Origin: Icerya purchasi
Lineage: Eukaryota; Arthropoda; Insecta; Hemiptera; Monophlebidae
Length of the DNA: 64,000 nt
Assembly: GCA_039619475.1 (NCBI GenBank)
Contig: CM077116.1
Location: 298,324,464-298,388,463 of the forward strand
Direction of reading: 5' to 3'
Below the pieces are notes generated by a model, which was not told where the DNA came from, ran no database searches, and worked only from the letters and a program-made list of their open reading frames with translations. Below are positions 1-11,729 of this stretch, piece by piece. A program made the position numbers and the translations under genes. The first letter of the stretch is position 1. Every line of letters begins with the position of its first letter.

Positions 1-190
1 CTAGAAGCTCCGATTTGTACGTGTCGCGAAGTTAACCACTCCATAAGTGTAGGTCGGTTCGTGTGTTCTTATAATTTTCTGCGAGCGCGTTATATAAATA
101 ATAATTATCATCCTGTTTTTTTTTTAATCATTCCGATTAAGCCAGCAATAGGGTTGATTATGAGCACGCTACTGTGCTACCAACATTATG

Positions 191-294
191 CATATATATA
201 TATATACATATACGTATATTATATATATATACATATACGTATATTATATATATATACATATACGTATATTATATATATATATATATATATATAT
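191..294. repeat. TA-rich 25-bp minisatellite
   Basis: Three copies of a 25-bp unit containing acatatacgtatatt begin at 206, 231 and 256 and are joined by TA runs. Apparent Tyr/Ile-rich reading frames here are artefacts of the repeat. Confidence 0.95.
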
Positions 295-1410
295 GGAATC
301 TATATCTGGCGGGGGCCCAGATTTTAGTGAACCCACAAATTCATGGGGCTCAGGTACAGGCTGTAATCGTAACTGCCTATTTGTACACTAGCAGTACCGA
401 ATAGGCAGACTGTATATGTGTCGATAAATGTTTTCCAATATTGTATTCCGGACTGCTGCGTCAATCGAATCACGCGTTGTTTTCAATGAAACGATGATTT
501 TCACAGTCTGTTCATTAAACATCGTAGACCGGACACCATCACAGAAATTATAGATAATTTTAACGATACTGCGGACACGGTTAATCGGATTACTACGCAC
601 TAATGTTGAACGAGAGGGGACGCTGATCGAGAGTGCTTGCGAAATCTCCTTCCGAAAGGAAAAGAAAAAAGTTAGATAACCTCTTTTAGTTTTTTTTTTT
701 TTTTTATGTTTAATTTATTTTATTTAAAATACTTGAAGATCTATTGCGGTTAATATCAATAAAATTAAAACTCAAAACGCTGTTTTTTCGTCATCAAAAT
801 GTTAGATAAATTTCAACTGAACTTGTCAACTTAGATGGTTATTTTAAATTTTACTTAGCAATCTTTTGGCAGGCAATAGTATGCCGATTCTTCTTTACGA
901 TTTTTGGCAATGAGTAATTATCGTGAGTGGATCATGTTCATTAAACGGTAAAAAAAAATTAGAATTCTCATTTGTAGATATTAACTCGCCCTATCGTCTT
1001 GCAAACTCGAAAGTATTTACGTCATTTTATGCTCGAGTGCGAAGTGCGAATTGTTCATCATTAGACTGGATGTCGGAAGCTCACATGTTATTGGTCAAAG
1101 TGTTAAAATTACCTTCGGGATTAATTACGTATTCCGACCGATTTTCCCATCTTCCGTATTTCTCTTTGATAATTTGATATAATCAAGACGAAAGTTGTCT
1201 GCGCCGCTTCGAATTACTACTTTTCGGTACAGCCTCTTTAACCGCACTACGTTTATTTTTGAATGATAAACCTTGCGCTAAAACCTCTACTCTCCTCAAG
1301 ACGCGTAGTCTTACGATTTTTCTACAGGTTACATGCACACTACAATCGTACGTTGCGACTGGTGCGGCAGTGATAGCATCTGTACTGTCCACTTGTTGGA
1401 CCGGCAATAT
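295..1410. other. no recognisable gene
   Basis: AT-rich sequence with short chance reading frames on both strands and a T tract near 690-706. I see no motif of a known protein family or RNA gene. Confidence 0.6.
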
Positions 1411-1425
1411 GTAGTAGTAGTAGTA

Positions 1426-1461
<36 letters not shown>

Positions 1462-1462
1462 T
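1411..1462. repeat. (GTA)n/(ATA)n microsatellite
   Basis: About six GTA units pass directly into about twelve AAT/ATA units, a compound trinucleotide microsatellite. Confidence 0.95.
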
Positions 1463-1547
1463 TGTACGTTCTTTGCTAACTTATTATGTCCGGTCTTTTC
1501 ATGTGAAACTTTTCCAACCTAAAATTCTGTATACACATATATATTAA

Positions 1548-1990
1548 TTACAACGTAATTCTTAGGCTACCCCCCATTCGAAAAAATGTCCCAAAAAAAT
1601 GTCCCAGAAAAATGTCCCAATTTTATGTAACGTTAAATGTCCCAATTTTATGTAACGTTAAATGTCCCAAAAAAATGTCCCAATTTTATGTAACGTTTGT
1701 TATATTTTGTAGGATTTTTGTTATTGTTATTTAAAAAATGTCGCTATTTTATGTAATGAAATATTATGTAACGAAAAATGTAATGAAAAAATGTCTTAAT
1801 TTTATATAATGAAAGTTCAATGTTATAATAGGATTTTTGTGGTTATGTTATTTTTTGTATGTGTTGATGCCAGTAAGAATTACGTTGTAAATTTTGATCA
1901 TTTTATACAAAGTATAGAAGAGAAAGAGACAGAAATGAAAGCATGAGGGGTCAAGGGGCATAGCTCCTTGCGAGGCCAAAATGGCCGAGT
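1548..1990 (+). repeat. dispersed repeat family R1x, copy A
   Basis: One of three copies in the window (others at 8211-8588 and 20917-21279, both inverted relative to this one). The unit starts with the 17-mer TTACAACGTAATTCTTA (1548-1564) and carries its inverted complement at 1874-1890. Between them lie AT-rich tandem words of the type aaatgtcccaattttatgt, expanded in this copy. Outside the second inverted repeat a conserved 100-bp flank follows, ending in two GC-rich palindromes (around 1949-1965 and GGCCAAAATGGCC near 1974-1986). No coding capacity. It resembles a non-autonomous DNA element, but the conserved flank outside the inverted repeat means the true ends are unsettled. The family label is mine. 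Confidence 0.85.
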
Positions 1991-3636
1991 TATATATATA
2001 TATATATGCAACGAAACAATTAGAAGCAACTCTTTCCAGAAATCTTTTTGGTATTCAATAGTCCGAATAGGTATCAATTTTCATTTTTATAAAAATTGGC
2101 CTTCCCGTTTTCCAAATATTAGCGTTTGCGTTTCAACACGAACGCGCTTAAATAAGAGGCACGCTCAAATGACATAGTAAAACTTTTTAGTGGTAAAAAC
2201 TTTCTATTCTAGGCACCGATTTTCATAAAACTTGACCTTGTCGTTTTCGACATCTTAACGTTCCGAAATCCGCAAGAACGGAAGAATACAAACGCGACGG
2301 TCAAATTAAAAATATTTCCAAAAAAGAAGAACAATATAATTTGCTTATTTTGAAGTCGGTGAAAATTCGCGTTATCCGTTTCAAGTAACACAGAAAAACT
2401 TAGGTGGTCGAACAATTTTGTCGAAATGTTCTCCGCCATTGAAAACTCCTTGGTCAACAAGAACCGAAAAACGTTATGCCAGCTAACGCCTGATATCTAT
2501 GGGAAACCCCCTACGACAAATTAAACGGACTAAAACGGAAAACAATTTTGCTCTTTTTCCGTTTGAAACAAAAAGTTCTCAAATGAACAGATCGAGTACT
2601 TACAGCAGTGTCAACAGCGAACGATTGTAAGCGGTTGCCTCGATTAACTTTTCCTAAAATATACAACGGTGGTAGTTATATTACGGAATGTTTAAAAGAA
2701 TATTAATTTTTGTTGCTTTAAAGGAATCTCTCCAGGTTAGCAAAAAAAGTATATTAACCGGCCGCATTTCAAGCCTAAGGGGACACCGCGAGTGTTGAGA
2801 TGGAATAAAGAACGGATGTAAATAATTAGAAAGAAATATAGTTTTCCAATGAAAAAGGAAGAAGAAAATCATTTCAGATTTGAAGGAAACAGTAATCTGC
2901 AAAGACGGCAACTTTCACTGAAGGTTTTTATTTTGTCAGCGCCTTTATTTATGGCGGGGTGGGGGGGGGTATTTAAATAAAGTTCAGATTAACAGTGATT
3001 CCTTTGAACTGCATTCATGTACAACGAGGATATTTTATTTCTAATTCTGATTTACAGCTTGGAGCGAAAATTAAAAATAATCATAAAGAGGAAATTGACA
3101 AAGGATTTTGTTCGATATATTTACGAAGGTTGTTTCGATATGTGTACAAGGGTTTTTCTAATACTGTAGACTTGGCATGCAGTGCTTTCGTCGGGCCACA
3201 GTTAAAAAGTGATGATTATTTTTGAGCGATTGATTTTCACATGTAGCTGTAACATATAAAGCGCTTCGTCTAATGTTGATCCGGAATTGCGAAAATCATA
3301 ACGGCGACTTTTTCTCTTTAGTCTGTTGGGTAGAGTATCTTTTTGAAGTAAGTACCTAAAATTATCAACTTGATACGGATTTTTTTTATTTTAATAGCGA
3401 AATGACTTAATTCATCTGAGGTGAGCAGAAATTTGTTAGATTAGACTTTATCAGGTATCGTAAAGAATTTGTTGGATTACGTCCTGGTGATACCGGTATA
3501 GTCCGATTGCTTCATTCCGATTAAACATTCTCTCCTTCATAGAGAAACATGTAAATACTATGAGATGGTCAACTTTTACGTTGAAAACTTGATATTTTCG
3601 GTCATCCGGTTGAGAGATATAGTTTTATTTTCCTAG
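1991..3636. other. no recognisable gene
   Basis: A short TA run, then AT-rich DNA with a G-rich tract at about 2955-2968. Reading frames of up to 83 codons show no family resemblance. Confidence 0.6.
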
Positions 3637-5088
3637 TCTTATATATGTAATTCTTCTGTGCGCGTGTTTGTGACTGAACTCCTCCTAAACGGCTGGACCG
3701 ATTTTGATGAAATTTTTTGTGTGTGTTCAAGTGTATTCAAGAATGGTTTAGATTCACAATTCGGTCCGCTACACGAAATATGAGGGTTTTAAATAGTTGA
3801 GATGAGACCAGGGGCACAGAAATGTATATGGGACGAATAAAAAGAAATTAACAAAAAATTAATTTTTAAATAAAATGATTACCACGGTAAAAATAAACTA
3901 AACTTAAAAATTTAAATAAAATGATTACTATGGTTATTTTATTAGTTTCTGGTGTAAGTAAATACGCCGCTTCTGTTACTTCACTTTTTGCGTTATTGAA
4001 ATCATTAAACTTCCAAGTCGCGCGCTCCTAGCTAGCTGCTGTACTCATTACGGAGAGTTTAAAAAAAAGTAATGTTTTCTAAAATATCCTGCAACGGAAT
4101 TTACTACCGGGAACGTTATTTATATTTAAATTTGAAATCTTTACTCAACTACGTATAGTTTGCTGTTGTGGTAATCAATTAATTTTAATCAAATGCTGAA
4201 GACAGGGAGGTTGGAAGAAAAATTGTTGATGTTGGAATGGCAGAGAGCGCACGCGATCGCGGTGTCTAATATTCAAAAATATTTCATTTTACTTTCAGTT
4301 TGTGCAAATTCTGTGCGGTATTGAAGTGAGTATTTTAATATATAAATACTCACTGTAATTACGAATGTAGAATTAATATGTGTTAAGGATACAATAGTTG
4401 CCCATTATGTTAAATACATAGATAGGAACGGTACATGTTTGTTTTCATCTCTACCTCATTTATTGTATAATAATGAATGATTAGGAGTCGAAATATGAAA
4501 ATTATGTTTATAAAAACTGGAAGAGGTTTAAGCCATATACACTATTGGACACTTAATGGATAACATATAAAAAGAAATAGAGTGTATTCAACTGATATGT
4601 CAAATATTCGAACTTTTGGGCCAAAACCGCTGTATAAATTTTTTAAATTAACTGTTTAACTTTCTTTTTAATAATTTGCTACCAGGAGTATTAAAATTCT
4701 TACTCAACTACTGCAGTTTGTTGTTGCGGTAATAAATTAATTTTAATAAAATGCTCGATACGGAGAATCCGGAAGATATGAGTGAAGAAGATGTTCTCTT
4801 AAATGTGTAATTATGGGAGATCACCGTGTGAGTAACTCCAAACCGATGGCTGTGTGTGCTGTTTAGTTGAGCAAAACTTTTTGTTAGATCAAGAGCGACA
4901 GGCTAAAGAAAGATCGATAATCTTCAGCTAAACGTGAAACGTGAAGACTATTTTCTGTTGGACGGTAATAAATATGTTTCCCAAAGAGAGAAAAAATCTT
5001 AACATAAATACAATTCCAGATAAAGCAAAAATTTTTTTATGAATTTCCAAGTACAGATTTAAACGGACATTCCGTGGGACACAGCTAG
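3637..5088 (+). mobile_element. non-autonomous Helitron-like element (candidate)
   Basis: The segment opens with TC followed by TTATATATGTAATTCTTC and soon reads cggctggaccgattttgatg (about 3690-3709). It closes with gtgggacacagCTAG followed by T. A 5' TC, a 3' CTAG before T, an internal word of the form ctggaccgatttt and no terminal inverted repeats is the layout known for many insect Helitrons. About 1.45 kb long, with no Rep/helicase coding, so at best non-autonomous. The left flanking base is G rather than the expected A, and the usual GC-rich hairpin before CTAG is weak, so the borders are inferred. Alternative: unrelated repeat with chance ends. Confidence 0.45.
4141..4761 (+). repeat. 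internal direct repeat pair inside the Helitron-like element
   Basis: The ~63-bp stretch 4141-4203 recurs at 4700-4761 (shared core ttactcaacta ... tgttg ... ggtaat ... attaattttaat ... aaatgct), spaced by 559 bp. The copies differ by scattered substitutions, so the duplication is old. Its role is unknown. Confidence 0.75.
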
Positions 5089-7334
5089 TGAAATATAAAA
5101 TTTTGCCTCAAAGTGGATCAATTTTTATTAAAAAGTAAAACATATTTCCCGAAGAGTTGTTGTATACATTTGCCGTTGTCGATAAAGATTTGCGATAATT
5201 ACGAAGTATAATTTTGTTTTTTTCAACGTGTAAGCATCGATATGTAGGCGGTAGAAATTTGAACGGTTGTTGTTATTCATATCTACATCGGACGTCTCGA
5301 AGATCAACTCGCAACCAAGAGGGGTGCGCTTTCACGTTTTTAAATCACCTTCAAAAATTATCAGAATCAAATGACACGTTTCACGAATAATGTGACCTCC
5401 TCTGCTAACAGAAAAGCCATCTATATAACTACGCTTACCTTCTTTTCGTTTCCCTCTTGTTTTCGAGTAGCGGATATGATCCGAGCATTCCGATATATAC
5501 GAATGATGGCTAGATTTCACAGGTCACTGCCTGTTTTGAGACAGTCTTCGTTGTTGCAGATGATGCTCCTTATTCGTTTATTCCTTTTTTCTTTTTCTTT
5601 TGACGACTTCAAAGATAAAAAACAAAAAAAAAAAAAAAAAAGAGTTAACTAGGAAACATTAATATATTTAAAATTATAACACCAATATGTTTCGGGCACT
5701 CACTGTGATTGTGGAGCAGTGTAAACATGTTGGTGTTATCATTTTTGTATATATTAATGTATTCTAGTCATTGCTTACATAATTATATTAATTTCGAAAA
5801 CATATTTATAAAAAAGAGAGTAAGTCATATAAGTATTCTTTTCTTTTCTTCTTTATGCTTGTTCCCGTGCTTAATTTTAGCCAGTGCCGATTTTAATGAT
5901 ATTCTTTATTGTGCGCATTGTATACCAATGAATGTCAACAGCGTACTCAAAATAGTCACTAAAATTTAAAAAAAAAAGAAATTTTAATTAGTATAACAAA
6001 CTTTACTTTTAATATAGTCTCGGTTTTTTCAATTGATGTTAACGTTAGAAAATGTTTATTATGGAAATAATATAAAAGTCTATTAAAAATATTTTTCGGA
6101 ACAAGGTATATCAAAAAAAAAAAAAAAAAAAAAAAATTATTCAGAAACATTGGCAGAATGTTGAGCGAAGTAGTTAGTAACTTCTTAATACATTTTTAAT
6201 ATTAACAAATTTAATTTCGATACTCCTTTTTTTTTTTTTTTGATAAAAAATATTTTGATAACTCTCAGCCATAAAACGTGCTCGTGTTAAAAATCGCATC
6301 TAAGGAGCTCAAGAAGAAATATTGTGATATCGTTTAGGATAATAGAAAGATTAAAATAAAAATTAACGCGATAATTTCTTAAGAATACAAAAAACACTAA
6401 ATAAAATACGCTTGAAAAAAGGTATTTTAAACATACGTGCTCCGTTTTTTAAAAGGAGAAATAATTAATTAAAAAAAACCGGAGAACAATCGATAATTTT
6501 TCGAATGTCTCAGTCGAGCAGCGATCGCCGGAGGAATTCTGTCGGCTCGCATTCGAAACGTCGTCAATCAGAGAATAATGATCAAAAACAAGACCGATAA
6601 GGCAAAGTAACGAAAACAAACGCGGCACGAAAGAAAGGTAATAATAGTAATGGTTATTTACGAGGCTAAATTTTTCCGATACGGCCAATTTCAAAATTCC
6701 GAATTATCACACTCCATCTGTTCTCTTTGCTGCGCTGTTTATCTGTTCTATACGATTTACGTCAACTGTCAGCCAGAGCTGCCGACAGTCCCATAAATTC
6801 TTCCAGTCGAAAGCGTGACCAAGCTTCTCGCTCTTTCGTCTTATTTCCAGAACAAAGGAACATTACGCGCGCTGGTAATCATGCGAAAGTTTCGTATATC
6901 ATCGAATATAATATCATGCCGGTGTCAAACGGAAATATTCCGTAGATGTAACGAGGAAAAACATATAAAAGTAGAACTGAGAACGAGTGCAAATGTCGCC
7001 CCCCCCCCACCTCCCTCTTCCGAAGCGAAAAAAAAAAGCTAACGGCGTAATATGAAAAGAACAAATCAAAAGCGTACCGTCGTATTTTTCTGGAAAAAGA
7101 ATAGGGATTTAAGCATGGCTGTTGAAAAATACTTTCACCTGCTGCCAAAACGCACAGGTTACGGCACTGACAAGGTACATAACACAATAAGTACGGGAAA
7201 AAAGTTCAATCGAAGAACAGAGATTTTCATTTTATACGCGAGTGTAGCAGACGACTATCTGTTAAAGTTGCAACGCCCTACCAAACACATATCAGCACAC
7301 AATATTCATCATCGCGAACAAATCGGCACTTAAA
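5089..7334. other. no recognisable gene
   Basis: AT-rich DNA with several A/T homopolymers (around 5622-5640, 6112-6137, 6227-6241) and a C9 tract at about 6998-7006. Reading frames up to 102 codons have no recognisable domain. Confidence 0.6.
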
Positions 7335-7348
7335 ATATATGTATATAC

Positions 7349-7381
<33 letters not shown>

Positions 7382-7382
7382 A
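7335..7382. repeat. (TA)n(TG)n microsatellite
   Basis: A TA run with an interior ATATACAT passes into five GT units. Confidence 0.9.
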
Positions 7383-7893
7383 TGTGTAATGTATAGATGT
7401 AAGCGTATATAAATGTATAAAAAGTAAAATCTTCTGGAAGAAAAGATTCTTCTTCTTATAACGGAAATTGAACAACTTGTGTAGTATTTTTATTTTTCTC
7501 GCCCGTGATTCTTTTTTCTTTTTTTTTTAATAAACGTCCTTCTGCTCCTTTTTCGAAAGACTAGAGTACTTTTGAATGTTTTCTTTTTTGTTTTGATTTC
7601 GCACAACATACTGCGCAATAGTGAAAAACGATTCGCTTATTGCTGTAAAATGTTCGTGTTTAGGTTCAGTTTCGGCAGTGACGAATAGAACTTTTTTAAA
7701 ACACCTTCACACCTTTACTGTACTCAACGGATATTTCTGAAAAATCTAAGGATTAATATAGGATATATTTAAAGTATTAGGCAAATTTCATTCCAGGTGT
7801 ATACGGATCTCGCGTTGCATTGAAAGCACGTAAATTAATTCTGTTGGGCTAAGTTATGACCAGTGCTATTAGTTCCTTCCTTTTCAGAAAAAC

Positions 7894-7896
<3 letters not shown>
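7383..7896. other. no recognisable gene
   Basis: AT-rich spacer between two microsatellites. Nothing recognised. Confidence 0.6.

Positions 7897-7950
<54 letters not shown>
7897..7950. repeat. (AT)n microsatellite
   Basis: About 24 uninterrupted AT units, then acatatgcatatgcat. Confidence 0.95.
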
Positions 7951-8210
7951 GCATATGCATGGGCGTCGCCAGACTCCCTGGAGCCTTGAAATTTTTTAAT
8001 CAACTGTCCATGATGAGTATTCATAGACGCGTAATCAAGGACAATTCGCCAGTATGTTTTAATTAAGATTTTATTCTCGTTTAATAAAATATTAAGCCTT
8101 TACAACTTATAAATTTTATTTTTCCTATAACTCATGTCCTCTTTCTATCATCTTGCCCCCCCCCCCCGGCTCATCGGCTAACGACGCCCTTGTATATATG
8201 TATATATATA

Positions 8211-8588
8211 AACTCGGCCACTTTGGCCTCGCAAGGGGCTGTGCCCCTTGACCCCTCCTGCTTTCATTCCTGTCTCTTTCTCTTCTATACTTTGTGTAAA
8301 ATGATCAAAATTTACAACGTAATTCTTACTGGCATCAACACATACAAAAAATAACATAACCACAAAAATCCTATTCTAACATTTACCTTCCGTTATATAA
8401 AATTAAGACATTTTTTCGTCACATTTTTCGTTACATATTTCATTACATAAAATTGTGACATTTTTTAAATAACAATAACAAAAATCCTACAAAATATAAC
8501 AAACGTTACATAAAATTGGGACATTTTTCTGGGACATTTTTTTGGGACATTTTTTCGAATGGGGGGTAGCCTAAGAATTACGTTGTAA
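8211..8588 (-). repeat. dispersed repeat family R1x, copy B
   Basis: Reverse-oriented copy of 1548-1990. Inverted repeats are at 8312-8328 and 8572-8588 (17 bp each, TTACAACGTAATTCTTA and its complement). The flank 8211-8311 holds two hairpins in their cleanest form: GGCCACTTTGGCC and AAGGGGCTGTGCCCCTT, the latter a perfect 7-bp stem with a 3-nt loop. Right after this copy, 8605-8640 contains a second, diverged version of the GC-rich flank (ggagcctcgcgaagctcccttgaccc region), as if two units were once in tandem. A C11 tract lies just before it (about 8157-8167). Confidence 0.9.
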
Positions 8589-8644
8589 TTAATAACTGGG
8601 CCTTTGGAGCCTCGCGAAGCTCCCTTGACCCCCAATGTTTTTTC

Positions 8645-9150
8645 TTCTAAACTGCTTTTAGAAGAATCGTTTTCAATTGACTACGTCATTGTTAGCCGTC
8701 TTGGATAAAACATCAGTTTTAAATAAAAAACTATCGAACTTCATTAATATCGAATAATACAGAGTACCGTATCAATAAATAAATGTATTAAATATTTTTC
8801 GTTATTACTAGGTAAAATTAAATTAGCAATACGTGTATTTTTATTAGAAATTTCAAAAATTTCTATAGAAAATAAATATGCAAAATCTGTAGGGACTACA
8901 GTTTAAATTGTTAGTACCTATACTCGTTGGTACGTTATGCTTGCTGGGACTAAGACTTTGGGCATACTTGTATTACTGGTACGCACCCAGTGACCGGCTG
9001 TCATCGGCATGCGATTTATACTCAGCACCGTTAAACGGCTCATACTGTATTGGCATGACTTACAGCAAAAGTAATGCAATTAAATAGTGTATTCATAAAT
9101 TTCATGAATAATTTTACAAGATGAAACGGCTAAAGTTTATTAATAGCGGA
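8645..9150. other. no recognisable gene
   Basis: AT-rich DNA between repeat copy B and the jockey remnant. A continuation of the LINE C-terminus was looked for on the minus strand and not seen. Confidence 0.55.
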
Positions 9151-9151
9151 T

Positions 9152-9600
9152 CTAGAGAGACACGTTTGACCATATGGCTGCTGCGTACAACGTAGCTGGT
9201 TGAACAATAATATTTTTGTATACTATTAGTTTATTGTTAATTGAGATATTACATATTTTATTAAATAATTGGTGAAATATATGAGCACTATTGACAGTGA
9301 AACTGACGTGTTTTATTTTAAAAGTTAGTTCTCTATCTAATATAACTCTGGTAGGGTACTCTGTACACTTTTTTTGAAAACGTTGTTTTCTTATGGGGCT
9401 GATACTTTTTTTTTTTTTTTTTTTTTTTTTTAATGAAAAGAACAGTTCCAATTAATTTTGATTTTTCATTTTTCCAAATACCTTTTGAATTTTTCAGCAA
9501 TTGTAGTCTACACTCTATCGTGATAATTCTGTATAATGCCCTGCAGATAGCTGTATCGTCGGAAAAAATGCTAATTCCGAGATGTTTCAATTTAGCCAAG
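9152..9600 (-). mobile_element. jockey-type LINE reverse transcriptase remnant
   Basis: Two overlapping minus-strand frames together give the palm and thumb of a jockey-like reverse transcriptase. The upstream frame carries LGISIFSDDTAI (catalytic box, FSDD in place of FADD) near 9555-9580 and a downstream NEKSK segment. The second frame carries VILDRELTFKIKHV and NISINNKLIVYK followed by LYAAAIWSNVS, the usual thumb block (KLLLYK...LTYAAPVWSN type). The frames are offset by a run of about 23 T at 9409-9431, read as poly-lysine, so the copy is dead. Both ends of the element are missing: no endonuclease upstream, no C-terminal tail downstream. The clade assignment rests on the DDTAI and WSN motifs. 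Confidence 0.8.
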
Positions 9601-9724
9601 TCATTTTTGTAGGTAAAATAAAAGTGGGAAAATACATACTTTTTTATGGCACTCTAGTCTCTCGTAGTATGATTTTAGAGCGATATTCGCTTTTCGTACA
9701 TTTAACGGGTTTTGTATTTCTAAA

Positions 9725-10215
9725 ATATCACAAAAATTGTTTGGACAAGGTTGAAAATATGCAAACATGCATGTATATTTCTTTGGTTTGGAACATCTAG
9801 GTTTCCAACTTTAAAAATTAACCCCTCGGGGCTTCGAATGCTCGAACTTTTTGAAAACATTTTTTTTTTTCCCAGGCATATGATATACTCTTGGAAAGAG
9901 CGCTATTTGTCAGGAGCAAACTCGTATTTCATTTTCTTAACGAAACATTGGAATTTTACTAAAAGTTTAAAGAAGTACAAAAAACGACGTGTAGCCCCCC
10001 CCCCGGCGCTTATGGCTCAGCTTTATAGCTAAAAATTTTGAACAAGGTTAAAAAAATGCGCATCCTTGTGTATTTTTTTACTTTGGAAGATTTGGGTTTC
10101 CAACTTCAAAATCGGACCTTTGGAGCGCCGAGCGCTCGAAAGTTTCAAAAAAATATTTTTTTTTCTCGGTCATGTGATATATCAATGGTAAGATCTCTAT
10201 TAGTCAAATATTGTG
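9725..10215 (-). repeat. ~290-bp satellite, two diverged units
   Basis: The reverse complement of this stretch matches the array at 51505-53605: the phase marker tagcg(a/c)tctttcc appears inverted at about 9893-9906 and 10186-10198, 293 bp apart. The C9 tract at about 9996-10004 sits where the big array has its poly-G tract. Reading frames across it (72-93 codons) are shadows of the repeat. Confidence 0.85.
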
Positions 10216-10430
10216 TTTCATGTGCTGAGGATTCCGTATGTATTGTATGAAAAACATAAAACAATATAATTGAAAGAATGCGATCCATTATTTAATAATA
10301 AAGTGTAACACAAATTTCTGTAAATGTCCTATAATCAACATATTGAATAAAGCAAAGCAAAATAAAATACAATTCTAAATTTATTGTTTTTTATTGAAGT
10401 ACATAGTAAAAAGTCCAGACTAAAAAATAA
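10216..10430. other. AT-rich spacer
   Basis: No motif recognised between the satellite units and the foldback element. Confidence 0.5.
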
Positions 10431-10820
10431 AAAAAATAACCTTTTATTTATGTACTAAAAAGAAGCATAAAATAACTTTTATTAGTGTGCGACTACCGGG
10501 TATGTATCTTAACATTAAAATCTGAAACTAGAAAATATTCTGAATAATAAAAGCCGGGGGGCCGCTGATTAATAATTAAATATTAATATTATAAGACATC
10601 CTAAGCCAAAACTACAATCACTATTTAATGTTATTCCATTGTTGTGCACCACAATACCGCACACACCGAATATAGTTTTGTAACTGCGGCCGCCGTTTTT
10701 ATTTTTCAGAATATTTTCTAGTTTCAGATTTTAATGTTAAGATACATACCCGGTAGTGGCACAGTAATAAAAGTTATTTTATGCTTTTTTTTTAATGCAT
10801 AAATAAAAGGCTATTTTTAA
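10431..10820. mobile_element. foldback / long-TIR non-autonomous element
   Basis: Two arms of about 135 bp are near-perfect inverted repeats: 10431-10565 and 10686-10820. Shared landmarks include cttttatttatg, aagcataaaataacttttatta, ctaccgggtatgtatctta and attttctagtttcagatttt in opposite orientation. Arm interiors end in GC-rich ccggggggccgc and gcggccgccg. The loop is about 120 bp with no coding. Homology stops abruptly at A/T-rich outer ends. It would extrude or transcribe as one long hairpin. Long-arm foldback elements and MITEs have this form. No target duplication could be fixed. Confidence 0.85.
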
Positions 10821-11729
10821 AAAAAAATTTAATTTTTTTATTCTTTGCCTATTCCAACTTGAAGTGAACTGTGCTAATTGGCGTTCGAAAAGATTTCCAT
10901 TGTGCAAATTACAAGAAACTCTTTTTCATTTTTGAACTAAACGTACTATAGAACTAAGAAATACGCGAGCATAAAAGCGCTATGCCGAAACAGTTCCTTT
11001 CCAATGGTATCGACGTTGCTTTGTACAATTATGTTACTAGTTTTTTTCTCCGGCCAAAAAGTCGGTAAACGTCAACTGTATCCGGTGGCATACACAGTGA
11101 GTTGACGGTACCTTACCAAATAATCTGAATCTAGAAAACAATTAAATATTGAAAATTAATTTTATTTCGAATCTCAACAACGTGTGTACATCGTATACAT
11201 ATATATATATAATGTTATGAAACCAATAAAAAACATGAATTTAATGTAAGCGTTCATTTTAATTCTTATTATTGTTGAAATTTCGCTAACTTTCGGCATT
11301 AATCAAGCGCAAACGGTGATGTTTCTATTTCTTCAATGTGCAGCAGTGTAGTATTTCGATTCCACTGGAACGAAACTCCATTAGTTAATCAAGCTACAAT
11401 AGTAAAAAAAAAAAAATTAATAATAATAATTTCGTACACAGCAAGATATAATTATCTTTGTATTATACATTACACAATCTTTTTTTTTTTTTTTTTTTTT
11501 TTTTGCGGCCAATTAAACTCAAAATCGTGAGCCACAGCTCAAAAAACTCGATGTGTTCGGAAATAATTAAAAAATAAGGTGTTCAAAGATCACATTAGCT
11601 CAGTTATTAAAGAGCAGCTTTATGTTTTAACAAATCAAACAAGCCAACCTGGGAGGAGGTTGAGTCGGCTTTGGCAAGGATACAAGAAGATTATATTGGA
11701 TTATTACGTATCCGGTCGAACATTTTAAA
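10821..11729. other. no recognisable gene
   Basis: AT-rich spacer with a TA run at about 11199-11210, an 8-bp-stem hairpin at 11069-11107 (cgtcaact / agttgacg) and a T24 tract near 11481-11504. Possibly includes the 3' untranslated part of the minus-strand LINE that follows. Confidence 0.5.

Noticed and set aside
61..404. Tyr/Ile-rich reading frames
   Set aside because: They are translations of the TA minisatellite at 191-294.
11586..11660. tRNA-like A box (tagctcagttattaaagagc)
   Set aside because: No matching acceptor stem or proper B box (GGTTCGANTCC) at the right distance. At most a worn tRNA-derived fragment.
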